A DNA stretch of 64,000 nt from JAIQFL01 sp035295745 (GTDB taxonomy: Bacteria > Acidobacteriota > Terriglobia > Bryobacterales > Bryobacteraceae), in NCBI GenBank assembly GCA_035295745.1, contig DATGIL010000039.1:85079-149078 (forward strand). The letters run 5' to 3'. The notes under the pieces were generated by a model that saw nothing but the letters and a program-made list of their open reading frames with translations, did no database searches and was not told the DNA's origin. Both the position numbers and the translations under genes were made by a program. Shown one piece after another: positions 9,138-20,226 of this stretch (position 1 is its first letter; every line of letters starts with the position of its first letter).

Positions 9138-9305
9138 ATGAATGACTTGGAATTCAAGCGACATTTGAAGGACTTGGCCCACGGCCATCATCATCCCGAG
9201 GAGCATGACTGGGACCAGCCGCCGGCCAAGCCGAAAAAGGTAGCCAGTGCGAAAGCCGCTGCTTCCAAGGGGCGGACGGCATCGAAAGCCGCGAAGAAGA
9301 AGTAA
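9138..9305 (+). CDS. Small Lys/Ala-rich protein upstream of the uracil-DNA glycosylase
   Basis: 55 residues. The first half is acidic and His-rich (DLAHGHHHPEEHDWDQ); the second half is a histone-like Lys/Ala tail (KKVASAKAAASKGR...AAKKK). Such tails bind nucleic acid non-specifically. The stop codon TAA shares its last A with the ATG of the UdgX gene, so the two are translationally coupled. A link to DNA protection or repair is inferred from context only; no family recognised. Confidence 0.6.
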   Translation: MNDLEFKRHLKDLAHGHHHPEEHDWDQPPAKPKKVASAKAAASKGRTASKAAKKK

Positions 9306-9949
9306 TGGCCACAAAGAACGTGCCGGGCGCCGGGAGCTTCGTGCCTTCGGGCGGGTCTCTGTCCGAACTCCGCATCGCCGTGCAAAAGTGCGAAGGATGC
9401 GATTTGTTCCGCCATGCCACCCAGGCAGTTTTAGGGGAAGGTCCATCCACGGCGCGTGTGGTTCTGGTCGGAGAGCAACCGGGTGACAAGGAGGACCTCG
9501 CCGGACAGCCTTTCGTTGGCCCCGCGGGAGCCCTCCTGAATCGCGCTCTGGAGGAGGCGGGAATCGATCGCTCCCTGGTGTATGTCACTAATGCCGTGAA
9601 GCACTTCAAGTTCGAAGAACGAGGCAAACGCCGCATCCACAAGAAGCCTTCGGAAACGGAGATCGTTGCCTGTCGCCCATGGCTGGACGCGGAACTGGTG
9701 CAGTTGCGCCCGGAAGTGATCGTATGCCTCGGGGCAACCGCGGCGCGTGCCGTATTAGGCAAGGAGCATCGTCTCCTCAAAGAGCGCGGCAATTTTTTCG
9801 AGCACCCGATGGCGCGTAGCGCGACCGCCACCATCCATCCCTCTGCGATTCTGCGGTCGCCTGACTCCGAGCAGCGGCGCACCGAGTACGAAGCCTTTGT
9901 CGCGGATTTGAAGGCAGTCCGGCACAAATTAGAGGAGGTACAATCGTGA
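9305..9949 (+). CDS. udgX: UdgX-type uracil-DNA glycosylase
   Basis: 214 residues with the [4Fe-4S] uracil glycosylase fold. The water-activation motif is GEQPGD (56-61); candidate cluster cysteines are C29, C32, C123 and one near 139. The motif K108RRIH112 is the signature loop of UdgX, whose His attacks the sugar C1' so that the enzyme stays covalently bound to the DNA after excising uracil; ordinary family 4 enzymes lack this insertion. The C-terminal TIHPSAIL is also present. It lies in a three-gene run with overlapping ends: Lys-rich small protein, UdgX, DUF3175 protein. No frame defects. Confidence 0.94.
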   Translation: MATKNVPGAGSFVPSGGSLSELRIAVQKCEGCDLFRHATQAVLGEGPSTARVVLVGEQPGDKEDLAGQPFVGPAGALLNRALEEAGIDRSLVYVTNAVKHFKFEERGKRRIHKKPSETEIVACRPWLDAELVQLRPEVIVCLGATAARAVLGKEHRLLKERGNFFEHPMARSATATIHPSAILRSPDSEQRRTEYEAFVADLKAVRHKLEEVQS

Positions 9950-10218
9950 ATCGATGGTCGCAACAGGTAACGAAGAACAGCAACGCGCTCGATCTGGACC
10001 CCGGCGTCTTCACCTGGTCCGATCCCCGACGGATCGCCGAGTCTCTCAAGCATTCCGCGGAGGCGAGCACGCGGCGAAAAGCCGGCCCCTTTGCTTCCGC
10101 CATGTCGATGCTGACGTTCTATATCAATCGGGCGGGGCACGGATTATCGCAGAAGCAGAAGCGGGTGTTGATGCGCGCCAAAGTCGAACTGCGAAAGCTG
10201 TTCGGCAGGGAAGGGTAA
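9946..10218 (+). CDS. DUF3175-type small protein
   Basis: 90 residues beginning at GTG 9946, which overlaps the UdgX stop by four bases (GTGA). The sequence (RWSQQVTKNSNALDLDPGVF, then FASAMSMLTFYINRAG and LMRAKVELRKLF) matches the pattern I associate with the DUF3175 family of soil bacteria: a conserved small basic protein of unknown role. Tight coupling to UdgX suggests a shared transcript and perhaps a shared DNA-damage role, which is inference. Confidence 0.78.
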   Translation: MNRWSQQVTKNSNALDLDPGVFTWSDPRRIAESLKHSAEASTRRKAGPFASAMSMLTFYINRAGHGLSQKQKRVLMRAKVELRKLFGREG

Positions 10219-10316
10219 GACGGCGCTTCTGAAGAGCGATGGGGCCTGGAGGCGACGTTCCTCGTCTTCGCAGATTGGAGAATTCCACGAGGTGTTGTTA
10301 TACTTTATGGAAAAGG

Positions 10317-10356
10317 GCCACCCTAGCTCAGCTGGTAGAGCGGCAGATTCGTAATC
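10317..10356 (+). pseudogene. 5' half of tRNA-Thr(CGT), truncated in the anticodon arm
   Basis: GCCACCC (acceptor), TA, D-arm GCTC-AGCTGGTA-GAGC, then anticodon stem GCAGA and loop TTCGTAA with anticodon CGT. The expected 3' stem would read TCTGC, but the sequence runs TC-GGATC and the variable, T and acceptor arms are missing. No matching T-arm plus GGGTGGC was found around the right end of the island. The break lies in the anticodon arm, a crossover site used by some tyrosine integrases. Confidence 0.7.
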
Positions 10357-10492
10357 GGATCAAACCGCCAACCTACACCAACCCAGACAAAAGAATCAAC
10401 AACTTAGATGGGCTGGATTGGTCTGGATTGGTGCCCGCTTGTCTCACGTCTAGCACAAAATCTAGCACACGAATTTATTGGGGTTGGCCGCG

Positions 10493-11052
10493 TCAGCCAC
10501 CGATGCGTTGCCGGACTTGCGCCAGCATTGCCGCGTGTTCTTCCAGCGCCTTTGTGAACTGCAATGCGTTCACCGTCCGCGAATTCTGGTCACGCATCAC
10601 CGCAGCCAGCGGGGGTTGTTCCGTGATGCCCAGTTCGTTGAACTGCCATTGCGCGCTTTGCGCTTGAAGGTTGGCCCAGAAGAACAGCCGGGCCAGTTGC
10701 TTGTGTACCTCTTCCCATTCCTTGACATCGAACCCGAACACCGGGAACTGAATCAGCTTTGATTCCTTATGGTCGTATTGGATCTTGTCCCAGAAGTCCC
10801 GCAAAACCGCGCGTCTTCCATCAGCGGGTCCAGCTTTTCCGCGATGCGCGCGCGATGTTCCAGCAGCCACGCGCGGTACGCGGCAACCACAAGGCAAATG
10901 AAGGCCAGCACCCACACCAAGACGTTGCCACCCAGATGCTGGGCCGTGAACTGGGGCGCAATGATCGGAGTGAGCAACAGGACCAGCGAAAGCGGCCCGG
11001 TCATACGTGCGGGCCAGTCGCGCCATACCGTCTTGAGGAACGGCCCTATCAT
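10493..11052 (-). pseudogene. Frameshifted membrane protein of the island
   Basis: Read from 11052, the first ~80 residues give two clear transmembrane helices (LSLVLLLTPIIAP and VLVWVLAFICLVVAAYRAW) and end at LMEDAR. Protein-like sequence then continues one frame over as RDFWDKIQYDHKESK and runs to the stop at 10493 with a helical C terminus (ALEEHAAMLAQVRQRIGG). Joined, this is one protein of about 186 residues with a single-base frameshift near 10805. No family recognised. It may be genuine decay or a base-call error. Confidence 0.5.
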
Positions 11053-11064
11053 GTCCCTGGTCCG

Positions 11065-11344
11065 CTACTCCGCAACGTCCAGCACAAGGTGCGTGTCCTT
11101 GCCGGATGTCAGGCTTTCCAGAGCCTGACGAATCTGCGCATCGGAGCAACCCCACGTCTTCATTTCTTCCGGGAGATTGAAGACCGGGATTCAGCCACCA
11201 CTGGTGGCCCACAGCCGCGCCGTCTTTGTCGCTGGCCAGCACGTATGTCTTTCCGTGTTCCAGCCGCTGCATCGTGAACCGGCCAGCGGTCTGGATAATT
11301 TCAATTTTCCTATCTCGCATACTGGGAGATTGGTCATCATCCAC
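11065..11344 (-). pseudogene. Frameshifted small gene of the island
   Basis: Protein-like sequence runs from near 11344 (RKIEIIQTAGRFTMQRLEHGK) to HQWWLNP, then resumes in another frame as NLPEEMKTWGCSDAQIRQAL and ends at the stop at 11065. The second part resembles short domains with a helix pair (EEMKTWGCSDAQIRQALESL), but I cannot name the family. Its 5' end meets the istA fragment near 11335, so the true start may be lost. Confidence 0.4.
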
Positions 11345-11775
11345 GCAGCTACGATCGACACAAACTGGTGCTGGATCCAGCTCATCAAGATGCCGTGCTC
11401 CAGGCTAAGCGCAAGGCCTTCCACTCCACACCCGGCGGCCGTCTGGAGCAGGCTGTGCCCGAGAGTAAAACCCTGCTCGACTTGGCCTTTGCCCAAGGCG
11501 AGTCGGCCGGCAGTCAGACCGCTCAGTTGCTCAAACTGCTGGATGAGTACGGCCCCGTTGCGTTGCGCCGAGCCATCCTCGAAGCCCTGCAACGCAACAC
11601 GCCACGCGCTTGCTCGGTCGCCTATCTGCTGCGCCGTGAGCCCCGCCCGAAACGTGTGGCCTTGGATCTCAGCCACCATCCCGAGGCGCAATCTATCGAC
11701 GTTCGACCGCATGACTTGGAGACCTACGATGAGCTCGCCCATTCTCAAGACGACGACCCCGACCCTGAACAATAG
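11335..11775 (+). pseudogene. istA: IS21-family transposase IstA, C-terminal fragment
   Basis: The frame reads YDRHKLVLDPAHQDAVLQAKRK and continues with LLKLLDEYGPVALRRAILEAL, the usual C-terminal segment of IS21 IstA proteins, to a stop at 11775. The N-terminal helix-turn-helix and the DDE catalytic core are absent, and upstream sequence abruptly becomes an unrelated minus-strand gene, so this is a ~145-residue remnant. It overlaps the start of istB as in intact IS21 elements. Confidence 0.75.
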
Positions 11776-12262
11776 CCTGTCGGCCCAACTCCAGCAGATC
11801 GGGTTGCGTGCCCTGCCCGCGCAGTTGGATGACTTTCTGGCACGTGCCGCCAAGGCCCGCTGGCCGCCCCTTCAGATCCTGGAGCAACTGGCCCACGAGG
11901 AGATCGCCGAGCGCTCGCGCCGCAGTCTGGAACGCCGCCTGCGTCTGAGCGGCATCAAGCGATTCAAGCCCATGGCCGACTTCGAATGGTCCTGGCCCTC
12001 CAAAATCGAACGTGATGTGATTGAGCGCGCTCTGACGCTCGACTTCCTGGGCGAAAACTGTAACTTGGTTCTGGTCGGCCGCAACGGCTTGGGCAAGACC
12101 ATGATCGCTCAAAACATCTGTCACGCCGCAGTTCTGGCAGGCTACTCCGTTTTGTTTCGTTCGGCCGCCGCACTGCTGGAAGACCTGCATCGCCAGTCGC
12201 CGGAGGGCCGCCGCTCGAAGCTCCGTACCTACGCCAATGTCGGCTTGTTGTGTATTGACTAA
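11729..12262 (+). pseudogene. istB: IS21-family helper ATPase IstB, truncated
   Basis: 177 residues from ATG 11729, overlapping istA. It has the N-terminal helical region and a Walker A motif VGRNGLGKTM followed by AQNICHAAVLAGYSVLF. It stops right at the Walker B strand (LLCID*), where intact IstB of about 250 residues continues. The missing third contains the sensor and arginine-finger region, so the protein cannot be a functional transposition helper. The sequence changes character immediately after the stop. Confidence 0.82.
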
Positions 12263-12350
12263 TGTGAAGTTGCCAGAAATGTGGAGTTGACGCGCGAAAG
12301 GACCGGAAGATAGGTCCTCCACGACCTCTCAGCTCCACATTTTTCTGGGT

Positions 12351-13274
12351 TTACAGCGACTCCAGCCAGTCAAGGATCGTGCGATCTTCGCTCCACGGCG
12401 TGCGGGACCGACGTGGGACCGGTTTGACCTTGGCGATGGCTTGGCGCTTCGTTTCCAGATCGACTTGTGCGTAGCGGTTCGTGGTGGTCGGGCTGGCATG
12501 GCCCAGTAGATGGCTGATAGTCGACAGATCCACGCCCGACTTCAACAGCGCCACGGCCGTACTGTGCCGAACGCTGTGGGGATGGAGACGCTTTTTGCGG
12601 AGGTTCGGGGCACGCTCACAGGCCAGGCCGAGACACCTGCCCAGGATGTGCCGGATTCCGAAACGGGTCAGCGGGTGACCGCGATGGTTCAGAAATACGC
12701 GGGCGTCCGAACGCAGGTCCAGATTCCGCTGATGGCAAAATGCCCGTAATACCGTGGCAGTCTGCGGCCATAGCGGACAGTAGCGCTCTTTCCTTCCTTT
12801 CCCAAACAATCTCACCTGAAAAGGCTTGGTCAGTTGAAGATCGCAGGCGCGCAGATCCGCGATCTCCTGCACACGGCCGCCGGTGTTGAACATCGTCGCC
12901 AGCATCGCGTAGTCGCGGGTTCCTTGGGCTGTTGCTCGATCGATTGCTTTGAGAATCGCGTCGATCTCGTCGTATTCCAGGTAGTCAATGGCCCGCTGTC
13001 GTGTGCGTTTGAAAGGAATGCCCAGGATTCGCTGCGCCAACGCCAGATGCTCTGGATTCCTCGCCGCCACAAAATGAAGGAACGCATGAATGGCTGAGAG
13101 CCGCACGTTCCGTGTGGAAGCGCTATTGTTGCGCTCCTGTTCCAGGTGCGCCAGGAAGGCGAGTATTCCGGGCGGATCGAGATCCGTCAGGTCGAGTCCC
13201 GTAATAGGCTTGTCGCGCTGTCGCGCAAGGAACCGTAGCAGCAACACTTCGAATCGGTTGACGATCTGAGCCAA
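12351..13274 (-). CDS. Tyrosine recombinase (XerC/D-like), N-terminally shortened
   Basis: 307 residues from the TTG at 13274. The catalytic set is complete: R134 (TGGRVQEIADL), a Lys in the KGRKER beta-hairpin (159-163), H233-x2-R236 (HPHSVRHS), H259 (LLGHASP) and nucleophile Y268. The type resembles recombinases found with IS91-like and other accessory elements. The first ~25 residues of the usual core-binding domain are missing: an in-frame TAG lies a few codons upstream, where native leader sequence begins. A shortened arm-binding or core-binding domain may reduce activity. It is the last gene of the island. Confidence 0.82.
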   Translation of the reverse strand: MAQIVNRFEVLLLRFLARQRDKPITGLDLTDLDPPGILAFLAHLEQERNNSASTRNVRLSAIHAFLHFVAARNPEHLALAQRILGIPFKRTRQRAIDYLEYDEIDAILKAIDRATAQGTRDYAMLATMFNTGGRVQEIADLRACDLQLTKPFQVRLFGKGRKERYCPLWPQTATVLRAFCHQRNLDLRSDARVFLNHRGHPLTRFGIRHILGRCLGLACERAPNLRKKRLHPHSVRHSTAVALLKSGVDLSTISHLLGHASPTTTNRYAQVDLETKRQAIAKVKPVPRRSRTPWSEDRTILDWLESL

Positions 13275-13321
13275 TCCACGGTCGGTGTGCTACATTACTA
13301 CTCCAATAGGAGAATCTCTGA

Positions 13322-16300
13322 ATGCTGCGTAGTGTGTTTCCGCTGCTTGCCCTTGCGTTGCCTCTCTTTGCCGCCGATCTGAATTCCTCGCTCTTCGACC
13401 GCCTGGAATTCCGCAGCATCGGACCCGCCTCCATGGGAGGGCGCATCACCGACGTGGAAGGCGTCGCCGGGAATGCCGCGCTCGTCTATGTGGCGACGGC
13501 ATCGGGCGGATTATTCAAGACCACCAACGGCGGCACTACCTGGACGCCCATCTTCGATCACGAATCCACCATCTCCATCGGCAACATCGCGGTGGACCCG
13601 CACAATTCCGACGTCGTGTGGCTGGGCTCCGGCGAAGCGAATGCGCGCAACAGCGTCTCCTTTGGCGATGGCATCTACAAGACTCTGGACGGCGGCAAGA
13701 CGTGGCGTAACCTTGGACTCAAGGACACTCGCCACATCTCCCGCATCGCGCTCAATCCGCTTGACACCAACAACGCTTACGTCTGCGCGCTGGGTCACAA
13801 CACCGGTCCCAACGAAGAGCGCGGCGTTTTCATGACTACCGATGGAGGTGAGACCTGGAAGAAGACTCTATACATCGACGCGGAACATGGCTGCGCCGAC
13901 ATGGACATCGACGTCACCAATCCCAACATCCTCTACGCGACCATGTGGCGCTTTGACCGCAAGCCCTGGCGCTTCATCTCGGGCAGCCCCAAAACCGGTG
14001 TCTTCCGCTCCGTGGATGCCGGCCGCACCTGGAAACAGCTCACCACCGGCATGCCGAAGGACTGGGGCCGCATCGGCGTGCGTGTCGCCCCCAGCAATTC
14101 GAATGTCGTCTATGTGATCGGCGAATCCAACGAGGGCACACTCTTCCGCTCCGACGATCGCGGCGAGCACTTCCGTATGATGACCAAGAACCCCGCCGTC
14201 GTGGGCCGCGGCCTCTACTACAGCCACCTGACCGTAGATCCGACCGACGAGAACCGCATCTACTCGATCGCCATGCGCCTCTCGATGTCGATTGATGGCG
14301 GCCGGACCTGGCGCGGAATCTCCGCCGGCACGCACGGCGACTATCACACCGTCTGGGTCGACCCCAAAAATCCCAACCGCATCTGGCAAGGACAGGACGG
14401 CGGGATCGCTGTCTCCTACGATCGCGCCGAGACCTGGGAACAGGTCTCCAATATCCCGCTCGGCCAGTTCTACCAGATCTTCGCGGACAACCGCGCGCCC
14501 TTCTATTTCCTCTCGGGCGGGCTGCAGGACAACGGAAGCTGGAGCGGCCCCAGCCGAACCAACACGGGCGCAATCCTGAACAGCGACTGGGCCAACATCA
14601 GCGGCGGCGATGGGTTCCACGTCGTCAATCAACTCGACCACCCGGAACTGTACCTCTCCGAAAGCCAGGGCGGCGGCATCGTGCGAACCGACTGGCGCAC
14701 CCGGGAGCAGCAGGACGTAAGTCCGCAACCCAAGCGCAATGATGGTGGTCCGGTCGGTGAACTCAAGTATCGCTTTAACTGGAACGCCCCCATCGTACTC
14801 TCTCCGCACGACAAGAACACCGTCTACTTCGGCAGCAACGTCGTCTTTAAATCCACGGATTTTGGCAAGACATGGGCGGCGATCAGCCCCGACCTCACCA
14901 CCAACGATCCCGAAAAACAGAAAAGTGTGGGCACCGTCTGGACCGAGAATACGACCGCCGAATACCACTGCACCGTGATCCGCATCGCCGAATCCCCGGT
15001 GCAGGCCGGAGTCATCTGGGCGGGAACCGACGATGGGAATCTACAGATCACCCAGGATGGCGGCCAGCATTGGACCAATCTGACGGGCAACGCATCGGGC
15101 GTTCCGAAGTTCGCCGAGATCGCTTGGATCGAGCCCTCGCGCGCAGCGGCGGGCACAGCCTACGTTGCCTTTGAGCACCACTGGTTTGACGATTTCCGGC
15201 CCTATCTGTACAAGACCACGGACTTCGGAAAGACGTTTACCAACATCACCGGCAACCTGCCGAGCCCAGGCTACCTTTGGACCGTGAAAGAAGATCCCAA
15301 GAATCCCAAATTGCTCTACGTGGGCAGTGAGTTGGGCCTGCAGGTTTCGTTCACGGGCGGCAATCAGTGGGTGCGGATGCATCTCAAAAATCTGCCACCT
15401 GTAGCCGTGCGCGAGATCGTCATTCACCCGCGCGACAACGATCTGATTCTGGCAACTCATGGGCGCAGCCTCTGGATTCTTGACGATGTCTCTCCGCTGC
15501 AACAGGTGAACGAACAAGCGCTGAGCGAGAACGCCTACCTCTTTGGGATGCGCCCGGCACTGCGGTTTGACGGCGGCGGAGGCCGTGGCGGCGGAGGCGG
15601 CATCGGCATGGGCGGCAACAAGCCGTTCGCCGGACCCAACCCGCCCTATGGCGCTGCCATTACCTATTATCTAAAGGAGCGCGGCACGGCCAAGATCGAG
15701 ATTCTGGATGCTGCGGGCAAAGTGATTCGCGACCTCGGTCCGTTGCCGCAGGACGCGGGCATCAACCGCTCGGTGTGGGACTTGCGGTATCAGGGTCCGC
15801 ACACGCGGGGCGGTGACGACGCGGCGGCCGACGACAGCGGATTCCGTTTTGCCGCCCGCGGCCCGCAAGTGCTTCCTGGCAAGTACACGGTTCGTCTGAC
15901 GGCCGGCGGCAAGACGCTGACGCGCGAACTGGAAGTGAGGCTGGATCCCACAATCACAGTAGGCGAGCCGGAACTCCGCACCCAGCTCGATCTCAATTTG
16001 AAGCTTCGCGATATGCAGTCTTCGGTCAACGACGCGCTAAGATCGATTGATGCCTTCAAAGGAGGGATCGAGACGGAGCAAAAGACGGTGCGGTCGCTCG
16101 ATCCGCAAGCAGCGCGTGTTCTGGTCGCGTTGCTGAACGAGCGGATGCAACAGTTGAGCAGTATGGAACTGAAGCTGTCGCGTCCGTCCGACATCCCCGG
16201 CTACAGTATGGGCCCGCGGTTGGTCGATCGGTTGGGGGCGCTCCTCAACGGAATCGATCGCGTACTGGCGGCCCCCACGCCGTATCAGGTGGAACACTTC

Positions 16301-16453
16301 AATGAACTCAAAGCGGAGTTCCTGAACGATATGAAGGACGTGAACAACTTCGTCGAAAAGCAGGTTCCGGAAATCAACGATCTGCTCAAGAAGCACAACG
16401 CCGGGGCGGTGATGCAGGGGAAGCCCATCGAGGTCCCCGCGTCCGTGCGCTGA
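13322..16453 (+). CDS. Large exported VPS10/sialidase-like beta-propeller protein
   Basis: 1043 residues with a signal peptide (MLRSVFPLLALALPLFAADL). Repeated Asp-box/BNR motifs of the type S.DGG.TW occur along the first ~700 residues (FKTTNGGTTW, YKTLDGGKTW, FRSVDAGRTW, FRSDDRGEHF, YKTTDFGKTF), as in sortilin VPS10 propellers and sialidases. A Gly-rich linker GGGRGGGGGIGMGG leads into a beta-rich then helical C-terminal part. These proteins are often annotated 'glycosyl hydrolase' in acidobacteria, but no catalytic sialidase set is evident, so ligand binding outside the cell is the safer reading. AATAGGAG precedes the ATG. Confidence 0.85.
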   Translation: MLRSVFPLLALALPLFAADLNSSLFDRLEFRSIGPASMGGRITDVEGVAGNAALVYVATASGGLFKTTNGGTTWTPIFDHESTISIGNIAVDPHNSDVVWLGSGEANARNSVSFGDGIYKTLDGGKTWRNLGLKDTRHISRIALNPLDTNNAYVCALGHNTGPNEERGVFMTTDGGETWKKTLYIDAEHGCADMDIDVTNPNILYATMWRFDRKPWRFISGSPKTGVFRSVDAGRTWKQLTTGMPKDWGRIGVRVAPSNSNVVYVIGESNEGTLFRSDDRGEHFRMMTKNPAVVGRGLYYSHLTVDPTDENRIYSIAMRLSMSIDGGRTWRGISAGTHGDYHTVWVDPKNPNRIWQGQDGGIAVSYDRAETWEQVSNIPLGQFYQIFADNRAPFYFLSGGLQDNGSWSGPSRTNTGAILNSDWANISGGDGFHVVNQLDHPELYLSESQGGGIVRTDWRTREQQDVSPQPKRNDGGPVGELKYRFNWNAPIVLSPHDKNTVYFGSNVVFKSTDFGKTWAAISPDLTTNDPEKQKSVGTVWTENTTAEYHCTVIRIAESPVQAGVIWAGTDDGNLQITQDGGQHWTNLTGNASGVPKFAEIAWIEPSRAAAGTAYVAFEHHWFDDFRPYLYKTTDFGKTFTNITGNLPSPGYLWTVKEDPKNPKLLYVGSELGLQVSFTGGNQWVRMHLKNLPPVAVREIVIHPRDNDLILATHGRSLWILDDVSPLQQVNEQALSENAYLFGMRPALRFDGGGGRGGGGGIGMGGNKPFAGPNPPYGAAITYYLKERGTAKIEILDAAGKVIRDLGPLPQDAGINRSVWDLRYQGPHTRGGDDAAADDSGFRFAARGPQVLPGKYTVRLTAGGKTLTRELEVRLDPTITVGEPELRTQLDLNLKLRDMQSSVNDALRSIDAFKGGIETEQKTVRSLDPQAARVLVALLNERMQQLSSMELKLSRPSDIPGYSMGPRLVDRLGALLNGIDRVLAAPTPYQVEHFNELKAEFLNDMKDVNNFVEKQVPEINDLLKKHNAGAVMQGKPIEVPASVR

Positions 16454-16466
16454 GCGCGACTTTCGA

Positions 16467-18923
<2,457 letters not shown>

Positions 18924-19013
18924 GGCGGATCTCCTTAATAGGGGGGCCGCGATTAAGGCGGCTAGTTGGTTTAGACGACTGAGCGGGGCGGAAGTCGTCC
19001 ACGAGATGAAATT

Positions 19014-19037
19014 GGTAAGAATATACTTGACAACTCC
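19014..19037 (+). repeat. Left terminal inverted repeat of the IS1595-type element
   Basis: 24 bp starting GGTAAGAATATAC and ending TTGACAACTCC. It matches the right end (21542-21565) with one mismatch at base 5. It is preceded by the 8-bp duplication ATGAAATT. Confidence 0.93.
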
Positions 19038-19055
19038 GTCGTGATTCGGCATAAT
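19027..19055 (+). promoter_or_regulatory. Sigma70-like promoter built into the left inverted repeat
   Basis: TTGACA (19027-19032) lies inside the terminal repeat, followed by a 17-bp spacer and CATAAT (19050-19055). Both hexamers are near-consensus. The expected transcription start, about 7 bases after the -10 box, falls on the transposase ATG at 19062, so the message would have little or no leader. No ribosome-binding sequence lies between. Confidence 0.75.
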
Positions 19056-19061
19056 TGAGTC

Positions 19062-20033
19062 ATGGCAAACGAGCCCTCCACCCTTCAAGAAGCGATAGTC
19101 TACTTCTCGAATCCAGACAACTGCCGGGAGTACATGGTCCCTCGCCGTTGGGCGGATGGCGTGACGTGCCCTCGGTGTGGAAGCAAGGCAGTGAAGTTTC
19201 AGGCGAAGTACAATCGCTGGCAATGTGCCGTCCACCATGACCGTCGCCAGTTCACTTTGAAGACCGGCACCATCATGGAGGATTCCCCCCTCGGTCTGGA
19301 TAAGTGGCTTACCGCCATGTGGCTCGTCGCCAGCAATCGCAACGGCGTTTCGTCCTGGGAACTCCACCGGGCCTTGAAGGTCACCCAGAAGTCCGCTTGG
19401 TTCATGCTCCATCGGATTCGGCTTGCTATGCAGGATGAGGAGACCGGCGGCAAGCTGGGTGGCGAAGTGGAGGTAGACGAGACTTGGATCGGCGGCAAGG
19501 CCCGGAACATGCACAAGGACCGGAAGGAGCGTTCCATGGGAGAAAAGCAGGGTGGCGCGGTCGGCAAAATCGGCGTACAGGGATTCATGGAACGCGGCGG
19601 GAAAGTTAAGGCCGAAGTCATCAACGACACGAAGTGGGCCACCCTGATCCCGAACGTTTGGCACAACGTTGAGAAGGGCGCGACCGTTTACACCGATGAG
19701 AACAACTCCTACAAGAGCCTTCAGGCCGATTACGTTCACGACTTCATCAATCACGGCGAAACATACGTGCGGGATAACGTGCATATCAACGGCCTGGAGA
19801 ACTTCTGGAGCCTCCTGAAGCGCACCCTGAATGGCACCTACGTATCGGTGATGCCGTTTCATCTGTTCCGCTACATTGACGAGCAGGCATTTCGCTATAA
19901 CAATCGTTTGCCTCTGAAGGACGGGGATCGCTTCAGTTATCTCGTTCGCAAGGTCGCCGGAAAGCGTTTGACCTACAAAGAACTGACCGGCAAATTGGAG
20001 GATCTTCCGAGTGAGGAGGAAGTCCCTTTCTAA
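19062..20033 (+). CDS. IS1595-family (ISXO2-like) transposase
   Basis: 323 residues. An N-terminal zinc ribbon (CPRCGSKAVKF...WQCAVH) is followed by the ISXO2-like DDE domain: VEVDETWIGG, YTDENNSYKSL and HINGLENFWSLLKRTLNGTY, the last with the conserved N/E region. It is full length for the family and has no frame defects, so the element may still be active. It is transcribed from the promoter in the left repeat. The hairpin GTCCCTT-TCT-AAGGGAC overlaps its stop codon (20022-20038) and may end the transcript. Confidence 0.95.
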   Translation: MANEPSTLQEAIVYFSNPDNCREYMVPRRWADGVTCPRCGSKAVKFQAKYNRWQCAVHHDRRQFTLKTGTIMEDSPLGLDKWLTAMWLVASNRNGVSSWELHRALKVTQKSAWFMLHRIRLAMQDEETGGKLGGEVEVDETWIGGKARNMHKDRKERSMGEKQGGAVGKIGVQGFMERGGKVKAEVINDTKWATLIPNVWHNVEKGATVYTDENNSYKSLQADYVHDFINHGETYVRDNVHINGLENFWSLLKRTLNGTYVSVMPFHLFRYIDEQAFRYNNRLPLKDGDRFSYLVRKVAGKRLTYKELTGKLEDLPSEEEVPF

Positions 20034-20226
20034 GGGACATCTTCCACGGGGACCAAAGGCCAAAACAAAAGAGTGATAAAATGGAGAAGCCCAACGGATA
20101 GGACCGTCGGGCTTCAGTATCGTCACCGTGATGGGCTCACGATGAAGAGACCTTCCAGCCTTCATCCTACCATACCCGTCACGGTTCGATTCTGTACGGC
20201 CTTTAGCGCCGAGAAGGAAAAGAACA

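Larger units (their letters stand above)
10357..13290. mobile_element. Degraded genomic island beside the tRNA-Thr remnant
   Basis: The stretch starts at the broken tRNA and ends just before the leader of the VPS10-like gene. It contains only mobile or decayed material: two minus-strand genes each broken by a frameshift, the 3' end of an IS21 istA, a truncated istB and a tyrosine recombinase missing its N terminus. Bases 10357-10490 hold no gene; they show short direct repeats (TCTAGCACA twice near 10450, TGGATTGG twice near 10420). Boundaries are inferred from where recognisable native sequence stops and restarts. Confidence 0.6.

Noticed and set aside
13868..14968. 366-codon minus-strand frame inside the VPS10-like gene
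   Set aside because: Shadow of a high-GC gene; the plus strand has repeated Asp-box motifs and a signal peptide, the minus frame has neither motifs nor a ribosome site.
18924..20165. N-terminal extension of the ADOP permease frame by ~410 codons on the minus strand
   Set aside because: It is antisense to the intact IS1595 transposase and crosses the IS end. The TTG at 18923 with AAGGAG gives the correct family N terminus.
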